From: Bacteroidota bacterium
GTDB lineage: Bacteria > Bacteroidota > Bacteroidia > Chitinophagales > Chitinophagaceae
Assembly: GCA_018266775.1 (NCBI GenBank)
Contig: JAFDZS010000011.1
Location: forward strand, 441,245-505,244
Direction of reading: 5' to 3'
DNA: 64,000 bases
Positions 1 to 9,261 of this stretch are shown here, piece by piece. The notes beneath the pieces are model-generated. The model did not search any database. It was not told the DNA's origin and was given only the letters and a program-made list of their open reading frames with translations. Both the position numbers and the translations under genes were made by a program. Each line of letters begins with the position of its first letter. The first letter of the stretch is position 1.

Positions 1-2
1 GT

Positions 3-1613
3 AAAGATGACCAGGTATGGATTTCAACGCTCAATGGCGTGGCAAAGTTTACACTGAATGCCAGCAATTACGATCTGGATGAAAAAATTGCATTTACCAA
101 TTACAGTAAGAAAGACGGATTGGGCAGCGATTATATTTACTACATTTTTATCGACTCCCGAAACCGGGTATGGTTTGCCACAGATGGTGCCGGCATTACA
201 CTTTACGAAAATAATACGTTCACCAATTTTGCGGCACAGGGAAAATTCCCGTCACGGGTAACGTATTCCATTACAGAAGATATTAAACACCACATTCGGA
301 TAAGCACGTATACGGATGGGTTATTTGAATATAACCAGCAGCAATTTATTCAATACGGTGTTAAGGATGGTTTAACTGACATTGCTTTTACTTCAATTGC
401 TGCGGATGATTTTGGTAATATCATTGCCGTAAACAGAAAAGGGATTGATGTTTTGAATCCTGAAAAAAAAATAGTGCAGCATTTTGGTGCCGAGTCTGGT
501 TTTACCGCCGTACAACCCAACCTGAATTCCATTGCAAAAGATGAAGCAGGAAATATCTGGATTGGTACCGAAAGGGGAATTGTCCGCTATACCAGTTTAC
601 CCCTGTTTTCGGTTTACACGCCAACTGCAGTATTTGAAAGTGTTTTATTGTTCAACAATCCGGTTAACATCATTACCGACCATCAATTCACGGCAGATCA
701 AAATAATTTTACTTTCAAATTTGAAGCAGCATATTACAAAGCGCCGGAAAAAATCCGTTTTCAATATTGGCTGGATGGATACAGTAAAAAATGGGAAACC
801 ACCGCTGACCGTACTATCAATTTTCCGCAGCTGCATCCGGGCACTTATATGATGAAGATCAGGGCCTCTGCCAGTGAAAATTTTGATGCATCGCCGGTTG
901 CAACATATACATTTTCTATTTCAAAAGCTTTCTGGAATACCGTATGGTTCTGGTCCGCAGCATTGGTACTGTTTGCATTGATGATTGTTTTGATCATGCG
1001 CAGGCGTATCCTTGCCATCAGGAGAAAAGACCAGGTGGAACGAGAACGGTTCCGCCTGCAATATGATGCATTAAAGAACCAGGTGAACCCGCATTTCCTG
1101 TTTAACAGTTTTAATGCATTGATGAATATTGTGGAAGAAGATCCTTCAGCTGCAGCTCCGCTGCTGAAACACTTATCGCAGTTTTACAGGAAGATGACGG
1201 CTTACAGTCAGAAGGAACTCATTACACTTTCTGAAGAGCTGGATTTATTGCGTTCTTATTTATACATACAGCAGGTGCGCTTTGGCGAAGCGCTGCAGAT
1301 CAGCATCAATATCAATCCAATGCTGGAAGAACACAGCGTTATACCACCACTGGTATTGCAATTACTGGCAGAGAATGCAGTAAAGCACAACACCGTAAGC
1401 AAACTGAGGCCATTGCACATAAATATTTTCAGCACGGGAGCCAACATTATTGTGCAAAACAACATCAATACTAAATTAGAGAAAGAAGAAAGTGAAGGTG
1501 TGGGTATACAGAATATCAAAAACCGCTATGCTATTTTAACCGGCAAACCGGTGTTGCTGGAAATCAGTGCAAGTCAGTTTATTGTTAAACTACCTATATT
1601 ACCAAACCAATAA
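3..1613 (+). CDS. Two-component sensor histidine kinase with propeller repeats (5'-truncated by window)
   Basis: The frame is open from base 3, so the gene starts before the window. The GTG at 39 falls inside a propeller repeat (WISTLNGV) and is not the start. Order of parts: beta-propeller repeats (WFATDGAG, IWIGTERG), a Y_Y_Y domain (KIRFQYWLDGY), one membrane segment (WFWSAALVLFALMIVLI), then a LytS/YehU-type His_kinase domain with the phospho-acceptor histidine in NPHFLFNSFN and a short ATPase end with LLAENAVKHN. This is the hybrid periplasmic-propeller sensor type common in Bacteroidota. It ends 3 bases before a LytTR regulator, its likely partner. The signal sensed is unknown. Confidence 0.93.
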   Translation, partial: KDDQVWISTLNGVAKFTLNASNYDLDEKIAFTNYSKKDGLGSDYIYYIFIDSRNRVWFATDGAGITLYENNTFTNFAAQGKFPSRVTYSITEDIKHHIRISTYTDGLFEYNQQQFIQYGVKDGLTDIAFTSIAADDFGNIIAVNRKGIDVLNPEKKIVQHFGAESGFTAVQPNLNSIAKDEAGNIWIGTERGIVRYTSLPLFSVYTPTAVFESVLLFNNPVNIITDHQFTADQNNFTFKFEAAYYKAPEKIRFQYWLDGYSKKWETTADRTINFPQLHPGTYMMKIRASASENFDASPVATYTFSISKAFWNTVWFWSAALVLFALMIVLIMRRRILAIRRKDQVERERFRLQYDALKNQVNPHFLFNSFNALMNIVEEDPSAAAPLLKHLSQFYRKMTAYSQKELITLSEELDLLRSYLYIQQVRFGEALQISININPMLEEHSVIPPLVLQLLAENAVKHNTVSKLRPLHINIFSTGANIIVQNNINTKLEKEESEGVGIQNIKNRYAILTGKPVLLEISASQFIVKLPILPNQ

Positions 1614-1616
1614 AAA

Positions 1617-2375
1617 ATGAAAATACTTATCCTGGAAGATGAAGAACTGGCGCTGAAAAGGCTAAAGAAGATCATCACCGACATTTTACCCGATGTAATT
1701 TTTGTTTCATCCATTGCAAGTATTGAAGAGGCACTGCTTTGGTTCCGGAGCAATCCAATGCCCGACCTTATTTTTATGGATATTCAACTGGCTGATGGCA
1801 ACAGTTTTAAAATATTCAACTATGTTACCATCCATTGCCCTGTAATATTTACCACGGCGTATGAAAACTATGCCCTGGAGGCATTTAAGGTAAACAGTGT
1901 GGATTATCTTTTAAAACCAATTGATAAGGCCGATGTTCAAAGAGCACTGGATAAGTTAAAGTTACTGCAGAACACCAGGTTTGTTGTGGCTGATTATGCC
2001 TCCATTTTACAAACCATTCAGCAACCCCAAAAAAAATATAAAGACCGGTTTGTTATCAAAATCGGGGATACCATAAAGTCCATTTCTGTTTCAGAAATTG
2101 CTTATTTTTTTACAGAAAGTAAAACCAATTTTCTTTGCACCAAAGACGGAAGGCGTTTACCCATAGATTATAACCTGGATCAGACCGAACAAATGCTGAA
2201 TCCGAAAAACTTTTTCCGCATCAACCGGCAGTTCATCATTGGCCACCATGCCATTGAAGAAATGAAAGCGCACACCCGTTCCCGTATAATCGTAAAACTC
2301 ACACCGCCATCACGCCTGGATACGATTGTGGCACTCGACCGTGCGCAGGATTTCCGTAACTGGCTCGCAGAATAG
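1617..2375 (+). CDS. LytTR-family response regulator
   Basis: A 252-residue cytoplasmic DNA-binding regulator. The receiver domain (about 1-120) has the acidic pair in LEDEE, the phospho-acceptor Asp55 in FMDIQL, the switch Thr in FTTAYE and the conserved Lys in LLKPID. The LytTR domain (about 143-250) begins at DRFVIKIGD and includes FFRINRQFIIG. It starts 3 bases after the sensor kinase stop and is surely co-transcribed with it. Family knowledge says such pairs control a small regulon through LytTR binding sites. No target site could be assigned here. Confidence 0.95.
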   Translation: MKILILEDEELALKRLKKIITDILPDVIFVSSIASIEEALLWFRSNPMPDLIFMDIQLADGNSFKIFNYVTIHCPVIFTTAYENYALEAFKVNSVDYLLKPIDKADVQRALDKLKLLQNTRFVVADYASILQTIQQPQKKYKDRFVIKIGDTIKSISVSEIAYFFTESKTNFLCTKDGRRLPIDYNLDQTEQMLNPKNFFRINRQFIIGHHAIEEMKAHTRSRIIVKLTPPSRLDTIVALDRAQDFRNWLAE

Positions 2376-2577
2376 CCACCGCATTTTCACTACGTAATTT
2401 TTCCCGCTACAGCTTCAGCACCGCCATGTGCAGGTTCAGCATTTATGTTCAGCAACTATATACGCTTTGGCGTGATTTTTCGATTTATATCTGCAACCTT
2501 TCCTGATACCCTTTCCGCAAAACAGTCCGTTCGCTGTTGAATCGCAACATACATTCATCATAAACCAACCCAATACT

Positions 2578-4149
2578 ATGAAAAAAGGGTATACAATTAT
2601 CGCAACTGCAATCATGGTTATTTTTATTGCTGCACTACAGTCTGCCTGTAAACATGAGTTACCGCCGGCAAGCTGCAACGGCAGTTATTTCAAAATTTCA
2701 GCCACCACCACTTCTGCCACAGTGGGGCAGAATAATGGTGCTATCAACGCCACAGCCAGTGGCGGTTCCAATTTCCAGTACAGTTTAAATGGTGGTGCAT
2801 TCCAGGACAGTGGTTATTTTACCGGCCTTGAACCTTTTAAAAATTATAACCTTGTAGGCCGAAATTCATTGGGGTGTACAGATACCCTGGCACTTCAAAT
2901 CGGCACCATCGACCCCTGCCAGGGTGTAACCATTACTGTTAGTTTAACAAAGACAGATGCAACGGTGAATCAGAATAACGGCAGGATCACTGCTACAGCA
3001 ACTGGTGGGTCAGGTTTTACCTACAGCATCAACGGTGGCCCGTTCCAGGCCAGTAACTCATTTACAGGTTTAGCCGCAGGTACATATGTTATTGCTGCAA
3101 AAAGTGCGGCCGGTTGTGTGGGTACCAACCAGGTTGTTATAGGCACATTCAATCCATGTTCGGGCGTAACGGTAACTGTTGCCACGACAGTGGTGCAGCC
3201 GGGTACTGGCCAAAGTAATGGATCAATTACAGCAACCGCAACCGGCGGTTCAGGCTTTACTTACAGTTTAAATAATGGCACATTTCAGGCCAATGGTACA
3301 TTCAGCAGCCTTGCTGCGGGCAACTATACTATTACTGCCAAAAATTCCAATGGCTGTACCGGTGTAACTACGGTGGCATTAGGTTCCTCCAATCCCTGTT
3401 CCGGTGTAACCGTAACTGTTACTGCAACAACAGTCAACCCAACTGCAGGGCAAAGCAACGGTTCCATCACTGCCTCTGCAACAGGCGGCAGCGGTTTTAC
3501 TTACAGTTTAAATAATGGTGCATACCAGGCCAGTGGTACTTTCAGCAATCTTGCAGCGGGCACGTATACAGTGAATGCAAAAAATTCAAATGGCTGTCTC
3601 GGCAGCAAATCGGTCACTTTAACGGCTACCAGCCCATGTACAGGTGTAACCATTGGTTTAACTTCTGCCGTAACCAATACCACTCCATGCGTAACACCTG
3701 CCAACAATGGAAGTATTGCATTAACGGCCACAGGTTCAACCGGCTTTACTTATAACCTGAATGGTGGCGCATATCAAAGCAGCAATATTTTCCCCAACCT
3801 GAATAACGGTACTTATGTTATGGGAGCAAAAGATGCGAATGGATGTACCCAAACATTATCTGTTGCTGTAACTGCAGTGGCATCAGGCCCTTTATTTGCA
3901 CAAGTAAGAACATTAATCACCAACAGGTGCAGCGGCAGTGGTTGCCATATCAACGGCGGTAATGCAGCCGGGTACAATTTTGACCCCGATTGTAACATTG
4001 TTGCCAAATGGAATGATATTAACCAGGTTACTGTGTTGTACACACCGGGCAGGGTTAAAATGCCCAAAAGCCCCCAGGCTTTATTTACTGCTGCGGAAAA
4101 GGCAATCATAACCAATTGGGTGAATGCAGGCCATGGATATGGCAATTGA
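2578..4149 (+). CDS. SprB-repeat lipoprotein with C-terminal cytochrome-c-like CX4CH motif
   Basis: A 523-residue exported lipoprotein with lipobox LQSAC near residue 23. Five SprB-type repeats follow, each with the pattern NNG/SNG-I-A-GG-F-YS(L/I)N(N/G)G. The C-terminal 80 residues carry CSGSGCH, a distal Met in VKMPKS and the ending AIITNWVNAG, which matches the CH-motif domains of the two lipoproteins at 4801 and 5537. The CH motif is seen directly; covalent haem is inferred, and CX4CH is an uncommon spacing. SprB repeats are otherwise typical of T9SS-secreted adhesins, so their fusion to a redox-like domain is unusual. It heads the gene run that ends at 7442. Confidence 0.85.
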   Translation: MKKGYTIIATAIMVIFIAALQSACKHELPPASCNGSYFKISATTTSATVGQNNGAINATASGGSNFQYSLNGGAFQDSGYFTGLEPFKNYNLVGRNSLGCTDTLALQIGTIDPCQGVTITVSLTKTDATVNQNNGRITATATGGSGFTYSINGGPFQASNSFTGLAAGTYVIAAKSAAGCVGTNQVVIGTFNPCSGVTVTVATTVVQPGTGQSNGSITATATGGSGFTYSLNNGTFQANGTFSSLAAGNYTITAKNSNGCTGVTTVALGSSNPCSGVTVTVTATTVNPTAGQSNGSITASATGGSGFTYSLNNGAYQASGTFSNLAAGTYTVNAKNSNGCLGSKSVTLTATSPCTGVTIGLTSAVTNTTPCVTPANNGSIALTATGSTGFTYNLNGGAYQSSNIFPNLNNGTYVMGAKDANGCTQTLSVAVTAVASGPLFAQVRTLITNRCSGSGCHINGGNAAGYNFDPDCNIVAKWNDINQVTVLYTPGRVKMPKSPQALFTAAEKAIITNWVNAGHGYGN

Positions 4150-4308
4150 TTACAGGTTTAGTTTTTATAGATAGGACTCCACCAGGCGTGCTGGCCTGTA
4201 TGAAAAGAGTGATACAGGTTCAGCATGACCAGGTGCAGGTTCAGCGAAATTGACACGGTAACAAAATCATATTGGCTTCATTTTAGCCAGTTCATTAAAA
4301 AAATTACT

Positions 4309-4734
4309 ATGACAACAGGTAAAAAGAAAATCATTAAAACCATCCTGTTCTCTGTTTTGATAGTTATAGTTACAGCCGGTTTCATTGGTTATAAAATGTA
4401 CACCAAACCTCACCGGAACGTGCAGGAAGCCAAAGGCATAATGGTTACAGCAACACAACTGGCCAATGCTTACGAAACCAACGAACCCGATGCCAATACC
4501 CGTTACCTGGATAAGATACTTGAAGTGACCGGTACGGTTACCGGCATCAATAAAAATCAAAAGAACGAAACTGTGGTTACTTTAAAAGGTTCTGATATGA
4601 GCAGCATCATCTGTACTGTGGAAGCGCCTGCAACTGCAGTTCCTGCAAATGGCAGTACCGTTGTGGCTAAAGGAATTTGTACCGGGTATCTTGCTGATGT
4701 GGTACTGGTACACTGTGTGCTGGCAACGAACTGA
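4309..4734 (+). CDS. Membrane-anchored OB-fold (tRNA_anti-like) protein
   Basis: 141 residues from the ATG at 4309. An upstream ATG at 4225 would add 28 polar residues ahead of the membrane helix, so it is not preferred. One N-terminal membrane segment (ILFSVLIVIVTAGFIGY) is followed by an OB-fold of the tRNA_anti-like type (YLDKILEVTGTV through SSIICTVE to VAKGICTGYL). Members sit in the periplasm next to redox or cytochrome genes in Bacteroidota; their ligand is unknown. It lies between two cytochrome-like lipoprotein genes, on the same strand and probably in the same transcription unit. Confidence 0.8.
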   Translation: MTTGKKKIIKTILFSVLIVIVTAGFIGYKMYTKPHRNVQEAKGIMVTATQLANAYETNEPDANTRYLDKILEVTGTVTGINKNQKNETVVTLKGSDMSSIICTVEAPATAVPANGSTVVAKGICTGYLADVVLVHCVLATN

Positions 4735-4800
4735 AACCTCAGCTGAAATTGCAATGCTTGATTGAAAAACCATTTCTAAAAAAACACCTTAAACTTATAA

Positions 4801-5505
4801 ATGAAAAACCTGTTCCGAAAATTTCTGTATGCCGGAATTGTTATACTTTTTTCGGGTATACTATCCTGTAAGCATGAAATACCAGAAATTCCTGATGTGC
4901 CTGTACCCGTTGCAGGGGGTGAACAAACCTGCAGTGCCGATACTGTTTATTTTCAGAATAAAGTATTGCCCTTGCTCAACTCCAGCTGTGCCATGAGCGG
5001 TTGCCACGATGCTGTTACAAGGAAGGAGGGAATTAATCTTTCCACTTATGAACGCATCATGGCCACAGGCGGCATTGTACCGGGAAATCCATCCGGCAGT
5101 AAATTATATAAGGCCATTATCAAAACCGGCAGTGAAAGAATGCCACCACCCCCTGCCGCAGCCTTTACTGCTGCCCAGAAAGACATCATTTATAAATGGA
5201 TACTGCAGGGTGCAAAAAACAATGCATGTAATGATTGCGATACTACTGCATTCACTTACAACGCATCTATCGTTCCCATTATCAATACTTATTGTAAAGG
5301 TTGCCATAATCCCACTTCTTTAGGCGGCGGTATTGACCTGAGTACTTATGCCGGTGTACAAACTATTGCCGGTAATGGAAAACTGTTGGGCAGCATCACC
5401 CATGCCAGCGGTTATATTGCTATGCCTCAGGGTGGCAGCATGTTATCCGATTGCCGCATTACGCAAATAAAAAAATGGATCAATGCAGGTGCCCTGAACA
5501 ATTAA
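4801..5505 (+). CDS. Lipoprotein with two cytochrome-c-like domains
   Basis: 234 residues with lipobox ILSC at about 22. Domain one has NSSCAMSGCHD (CX4CH) and a distal Met in ERMPPPP. Domain two has YCKGCHN (CX2CH, the classical spacing) and a distal Met in IAMPQGG. Each ends with a similar W-I/K-W helix (IIYKWILQGA, QIKKWINAGA). By family knowledge these are small periplasmic or outer-membrane c-type cytochrome domains of the planctomycete/Bacteroidota type; the haem ligands are inferred. The C-terminal half is homologous to the whole of the next protein (5537), which suggests local duplication. Confidence 0.85.
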   Translation: MKNLFRKFLYAGIVILFSGILSCKHEIPEIPDVPVPVAGGEQTCSADTVYFQNKVLPLLNSSCAMSGCHDAVTRKEGINLSTYERIMATGGIVPGNPSGSKLYKAIIKTGSERMPPPPAAAFTAAQKDIIYKWILQGAKNNACNDCDTTAFTYNASIVPIINTYCKGCHNPTSLGGGIDLSTYAGVQTIAGNGKLLGSITHASGYIAMPQGGSMLSDCRITQIKKWINAGALNN

Positions 5506-5536
5506 TTACAACCATCTTTTAAAATAACATTTCAAT

Positions 5537-5917
5537 ATGAAACCCATTTTGCTGATTTTTTCATTAGTGCTTGCGCTATCATTCTCACAGGGTTGTTATT
5601 ACGATAACGCGGCATTGCTCTACCCCAACAGTAATGCGACCTGCGATACCAGTACCGCTGCCACGTTTACGCTTGATGTAATGCCTGTAATGAATGCCAA
5701 CTGTAACCTCAGTGGTTGCCATAACACTGCATCTGCCTCCGGCGGAGTGATACTGGATACTTACAATGGTGTAAAAGCACAGGTAAGCAGCGGCCGTTTA
5801 ATGGGTTCCATCAATCAAACAGGCGCATATTCACCCATGCCACAGGGCGCTAATAAATTAAACAGCTGCATCATCACCCGTATTCAGCAATGGATCAATG
5901 CCGGTGCGCTGCCATAA
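5537..5917 (+). CDS. Small single-domain cytochrome-c-like lipoprotein
   Basis: 126 residues with signal peptide and lipobox SQGC at about 20. It has a single CH motif NCNLSGCHN (CX4CH), distal Met in YSPMPQG and the ending ITRIQQWINAGALP, nearly the same as the C-terminus of the protein at 4801. It starts 31 bases after that gene. The role is probably periplasmic electron transfer or a structural haem site; no partner enzyme is visible in the window. Confidence 0.82.
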   Translation: MKPILLIFSLVLALSFSQGCYYDNAALLYPNSNATCDTSTAATFTLDVMPVMNANCNLSGCHNTASASGGVILDTYNGVKAQVSSGRLMGSINQTGAYSPMPQGANKLNSCIITRIQQWINAGALP

Positions 5918-5937
5918 TCAAACTAAAAATTCAAATC

Positions 5938-6492
5938 ATGAAAAAAACAGTATTTCTTTTTGCCGCTGCATTCAGCATTACCGCTGCTCATGCGCAAAAC
6001 ATGCAAATGACCAAGACAGGTAAAATTTCCTTTTATTCAAGAGCTAAATCTATTGATAAGGTTGAAGCTGATAATAATGAAGTGCTGAGTATGCTGAACC
6101 CGCAAAATGGTGAACTGGCATTCTCTGTACTCATTAAAGGTTTTCACTTTGAAAGTGCATTAATGGAAGAGCATTTCAATGAAAATTATTTGGAAAGCAG
6201 CAAGTATCCTAAATCTACATTCAAGGGAAAGATCACCAACCTGTCCACCATTAATTTTACTAAAGATGGCGTTTACCCCGCAACGGTAGATGGCGAGCTG
6301 ACAATTCATGGGGTGACGCAAAAAGTAAGTGCCCCGGGGTCAGTAACTGTGAAGGGCGGTAAAATTGCTGCATCGGCAAAGCTGCAGGTAAAGTTAAAAG
6401 ATTATAATATCAGCATCCCTTCCCTGGTGGCGGATAAAATTTCTGAAGACATTGATGTTACTGTCGATTGTAAATATGAACCCAAAAGTTAA
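5938..6492 (+). CDS. YceI family periplasmic protein
   Basis: 184 residues from the ATG at 5938; an earlier in-frame ATG at 5890 overlaps the previous gene and lies before the signal peptide. The signal peptide ends at AHAQ. The rest fits the YceI lipocalin-like barrel: ISFYSRAKS near the start, HFNENYLESSKYPKSTF in the middle, then GELTIHGVTQ and a C-terminal strand with LKDYNIS. YceI proteins bind long isoprenoid or other amphiphilic molecules; the ligand here is unknown. The gene lies between a cytochrome-like lipoprotein and a DUF5777 barrel, an association common in Bacteroidota. Confidence 0.92.
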   Translation: MKKTVFLFAAAFSITAAHAQNMQMTKTGKISFYSRAKSIDKVEADNNEVLSMLNPQNGELAFSVLIKGFHFESALMEEHFNENYLESSKYPKSTFKGKITNLSTINFTKDGVYPATVDGELTIHGVTQKVSAPGSVTVKGGKIAASAKLQVKLKDYNISIPSLVADKISEDIDVTVDCKYEPKS

Positions 6493-6509
6493 ACCATAAA
6501 CTCTGACAG

Positions 6510-7442
6510 ATGAAAAAATTATTGCTTCCTGTTTTGTTGCTTTGCTTCAGCGGTAAATTGCTGGCGCAGGACGACCTGATGAAGATGCTGGATGATGAAA
6601 GTAAGAAAGAAAAGAAAAAGGATTATACTACTGCCACATTCAAAACATCGAGGCTGATTAACGGACACTCGATTGAAAATGCAGCGCCGGGTGTACTGGA
6701 CCTTAAAATATCGCACCGTTTTGGCATGGTGAATAAAGGAAGCTATGAATTATTTGGGTTAGACCAGGCAACCATGCGCATTGGCCTCGACTATGGTATT
6801 TCCAAAAGATTAATGATTGGAATTGGCCGCAGCACTTTTCAAAAACAATACGATGCATTTGGTAAATTCAAGATTCTGCGGCAATCATCAGGTGGCAGGG
6901 GCTCCTCTCCTGTTTCCATCAGTGCGGTGTCAACAATAATGCTGAAAACTTTAAAATGGGATGACCCTAAAATTCAAAATTATTACACCTCCCGTATATC
7001 TTACGCTCACCAATTGATTATTGCCCGAAAATTCAGTGAAGGATTGTCTTTACAAATCATGCCATCCTTCGTTCACTTTAACCTGGCACAAAATCTTACT
7101 GACCCCAATGATATTTTTGCACTGGGTGCAGGCGGGCGTATCAAACTGAGTAAACGTTTAAGTTTTAATGCAGAATACTATCACGTACTGCCCATTTCTC
7201 CCGTAGCAGGAAAGAACTATATGTTACCAGGCACACATAATTCGCTCGCTGTAGGTTTCGATATCGAAACCGGCGGGCACGTTTTTCAGCTTCATTTTAC
7301 CAACTCAACGGGAATGACTGAACGAAGTTTTATTACAGAAACAACCGGTGATTTTTTCAAAGGCGATATTCATTTTGGATTTAATGTTTCCAGGGTGTTT
7401 ACCATCTCCAATAAAAGTAAAAGCCGGTTGAAGAAAAGATGA
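6510..7442 (+). CDS. DUF5777 family beta-barrel protein
   Basis: 310 residues with an N-terminal signal peptide (LLLCFSGKLLAQ). It has the DUF5777 hallmarks: a Lys-rich stretch at about 30-40, TTATFKTSRLINGHSIE, LDLKISHRFG, and repeated amphipathic strands with aromatic ends. It is most likely an outer-membrane barrel. The function is unknown. It is the last gene of the run that begins at 2578 and is followed at once by a terminator. Confidence 0.88.
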   Translation: MKKLLLPVLLLCFSGKLLAQDDLMKMLDDESKKEKKKDYTTATFKTSRLINGHSIENAAPGVLDLKISHRFGMVNKGSYELFGLDQATMRIGLDYGISKRLMIGIGRSTFQKQYDAFGKFKILRQSSGGRGSSPVSISAVSTIMLKTLKWDDPKIQNYYTSRISYAHQLIIARKFSEGLSLQIMPSFVHFNLAQNLTDPNDIFALGAGGRIKLSKRLSFNAEYYHVLPISPVAGKNYMLPGTHNSLAVGFDIETGGHVFQLHFTNSTGMTERSFITETTGDFFKGDIHFGFNVSRVFTISNKSKSRLKKR

Positions 7443-7464
7443 TAGGGTTTAAGGTTAGGCTACA

Positions 7465-7500
7465 AAAAGGCCGCCCCTGGTAAGGGCGGCTTGCCTTTTA
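7465..7500. terminator. Bidirectional intrinsic terminator
   Basis: GCCGCCC (7470-7476) pairs with GGGCGGC (7484-7490). A-rich and T-rich flanks lie on either side, so it can serve both the converging DUF5777 gene (+) and sdhB (-). Confidence 0.85.
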
Positions 7501-7515
7501 TAAGTAAGATGTGAA

Positions 7516-8277
<762 letters not shown>

Positions 8278-8301
8278 TGTAATATAACTTAACTGTGTTA
8301 A

Positions 8302-9204
8302 TTAAATTCTGATATAATTGCTGTATTCAAACGGCCGTATTCCAAATGTTCTCCATAAAAAATATAAAACACGGTGTTTGAAATTTTTAAAATTCTTTTT
8401 GCTGATATCCATTTCAAAACTCCAGTCCTCTTTTGCCACCAGCGCTTTCATCACTGCCGGATGCGTGCCTTCAAACAAGGTTACCGAATCTATCTTTGAA
8501 TAATCAAAAGCAACTTGCTTTTTTTCAAATTCATTCCCGCTTTTTCTTCCTTCCTCCCCTGCCCATAATTTTCCAAAGCCTTCTGTTTTCTGGTACATCA
8601 CCAGCGGGTTGCGTACCCAGCCGTAATGATATACATACGCATCAATCAGTTTTACTTTCAGCTTTCGTCCATCATCCCACCGGAAGCCCTGTGCATCACG
8701 GTAGCTTTTAATATGCTTATGCGCAGCATCCCGTGGATAATTTTTGATGATACGGATTTCTTTACTGTACCAGCTTCTTCCATCGCCAATATATTTATAA
8801 CTGCCGTAAAAGTGATGGTAATGAAATAACAAGCCTTCCACTGTTGGATCATCTTTATATTTCATCATGGCATCAACAATCGTTTTGTGGTATTGCTCAT
8901 GCATCACTTCGTCTCCCTGTATGTAAAAGAGCCAGTCGCTGTCGGCTGCCGTTGCAGCCAATGCTTTATCTGTTTCCACAGCCAGCACTCTTCCGCCTTC
9001 CCTCAAACTATCATCCCAAACGGAATGAATGGTTTTTATTTTGTCTGAACCGATGGAGGCAATCAACGCGTTCGTATCATCTGTTGAATCACCCAGGCAC
9101 ACCACCATTTCATCCACCACCGGCAAAATTGATTGTATCGATTCCACCACCGGGTAACCATACTTAACAGCGTTTTTGATAAAAGTAAACCCTGATACTT
9201 TCAT
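8302..9204 (-). CDS. Family 2 glycosyltransferase inside the sdh operon
   Basis: 300 residues. The N-terminal half looks like a GT-A fold: FTFIKNAVKYGYPVVESI, then DEMVVCLGDSTDDT, and a DxD-like element in WLFYIQGDEVMHE. The C-terminal half (GWVRNPLVMYQKTEGFGKLW) resembles the family-2 proteins of Bacteroidota annotated only as glycosyltransferase. There is no signal peptide or membrane helix. Donor and acceptor sugars are unknown. It lies 57 bases after sdhA and 24 bases before sdhB on the same strand, so it is probably co-transcribed with the respiratory complex although no functional link is evident. Confidence 0.85.
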   Translation of the reverse strand: MKVSGFTFIKNAVKYGYPVVESIQSILPVVDEMVVCLGDSTDDTNALIASIGSDKIKTIHSVWDDSLREGGRVLAVETDKALAATAADSDWLFYIQGDEVMHEQYHKTIVDAMMKYKDDPTVEGLLFHYHHFYGSYKYIGDGRSWYSKEIRIIKNYPRDAAHKHIKSYRDAQGFRWDDGRKLKVKLIDAYVYHYGWVRNPLVMYQKTEGFGKLWAGEEGRKSGNEFEKKQVAFDYSKIDSVTLFEGTHPAVMKALVAKEDWSFEMDISKKNFKNFKHRVLYFLWRTFGIRPFEYSNYIRI

Positions 9205-9261
9205 GGTTGTGCCCTGTTGTGATAATATTTATTTCAATGCAATTTCCGCAACCACCGCAGT

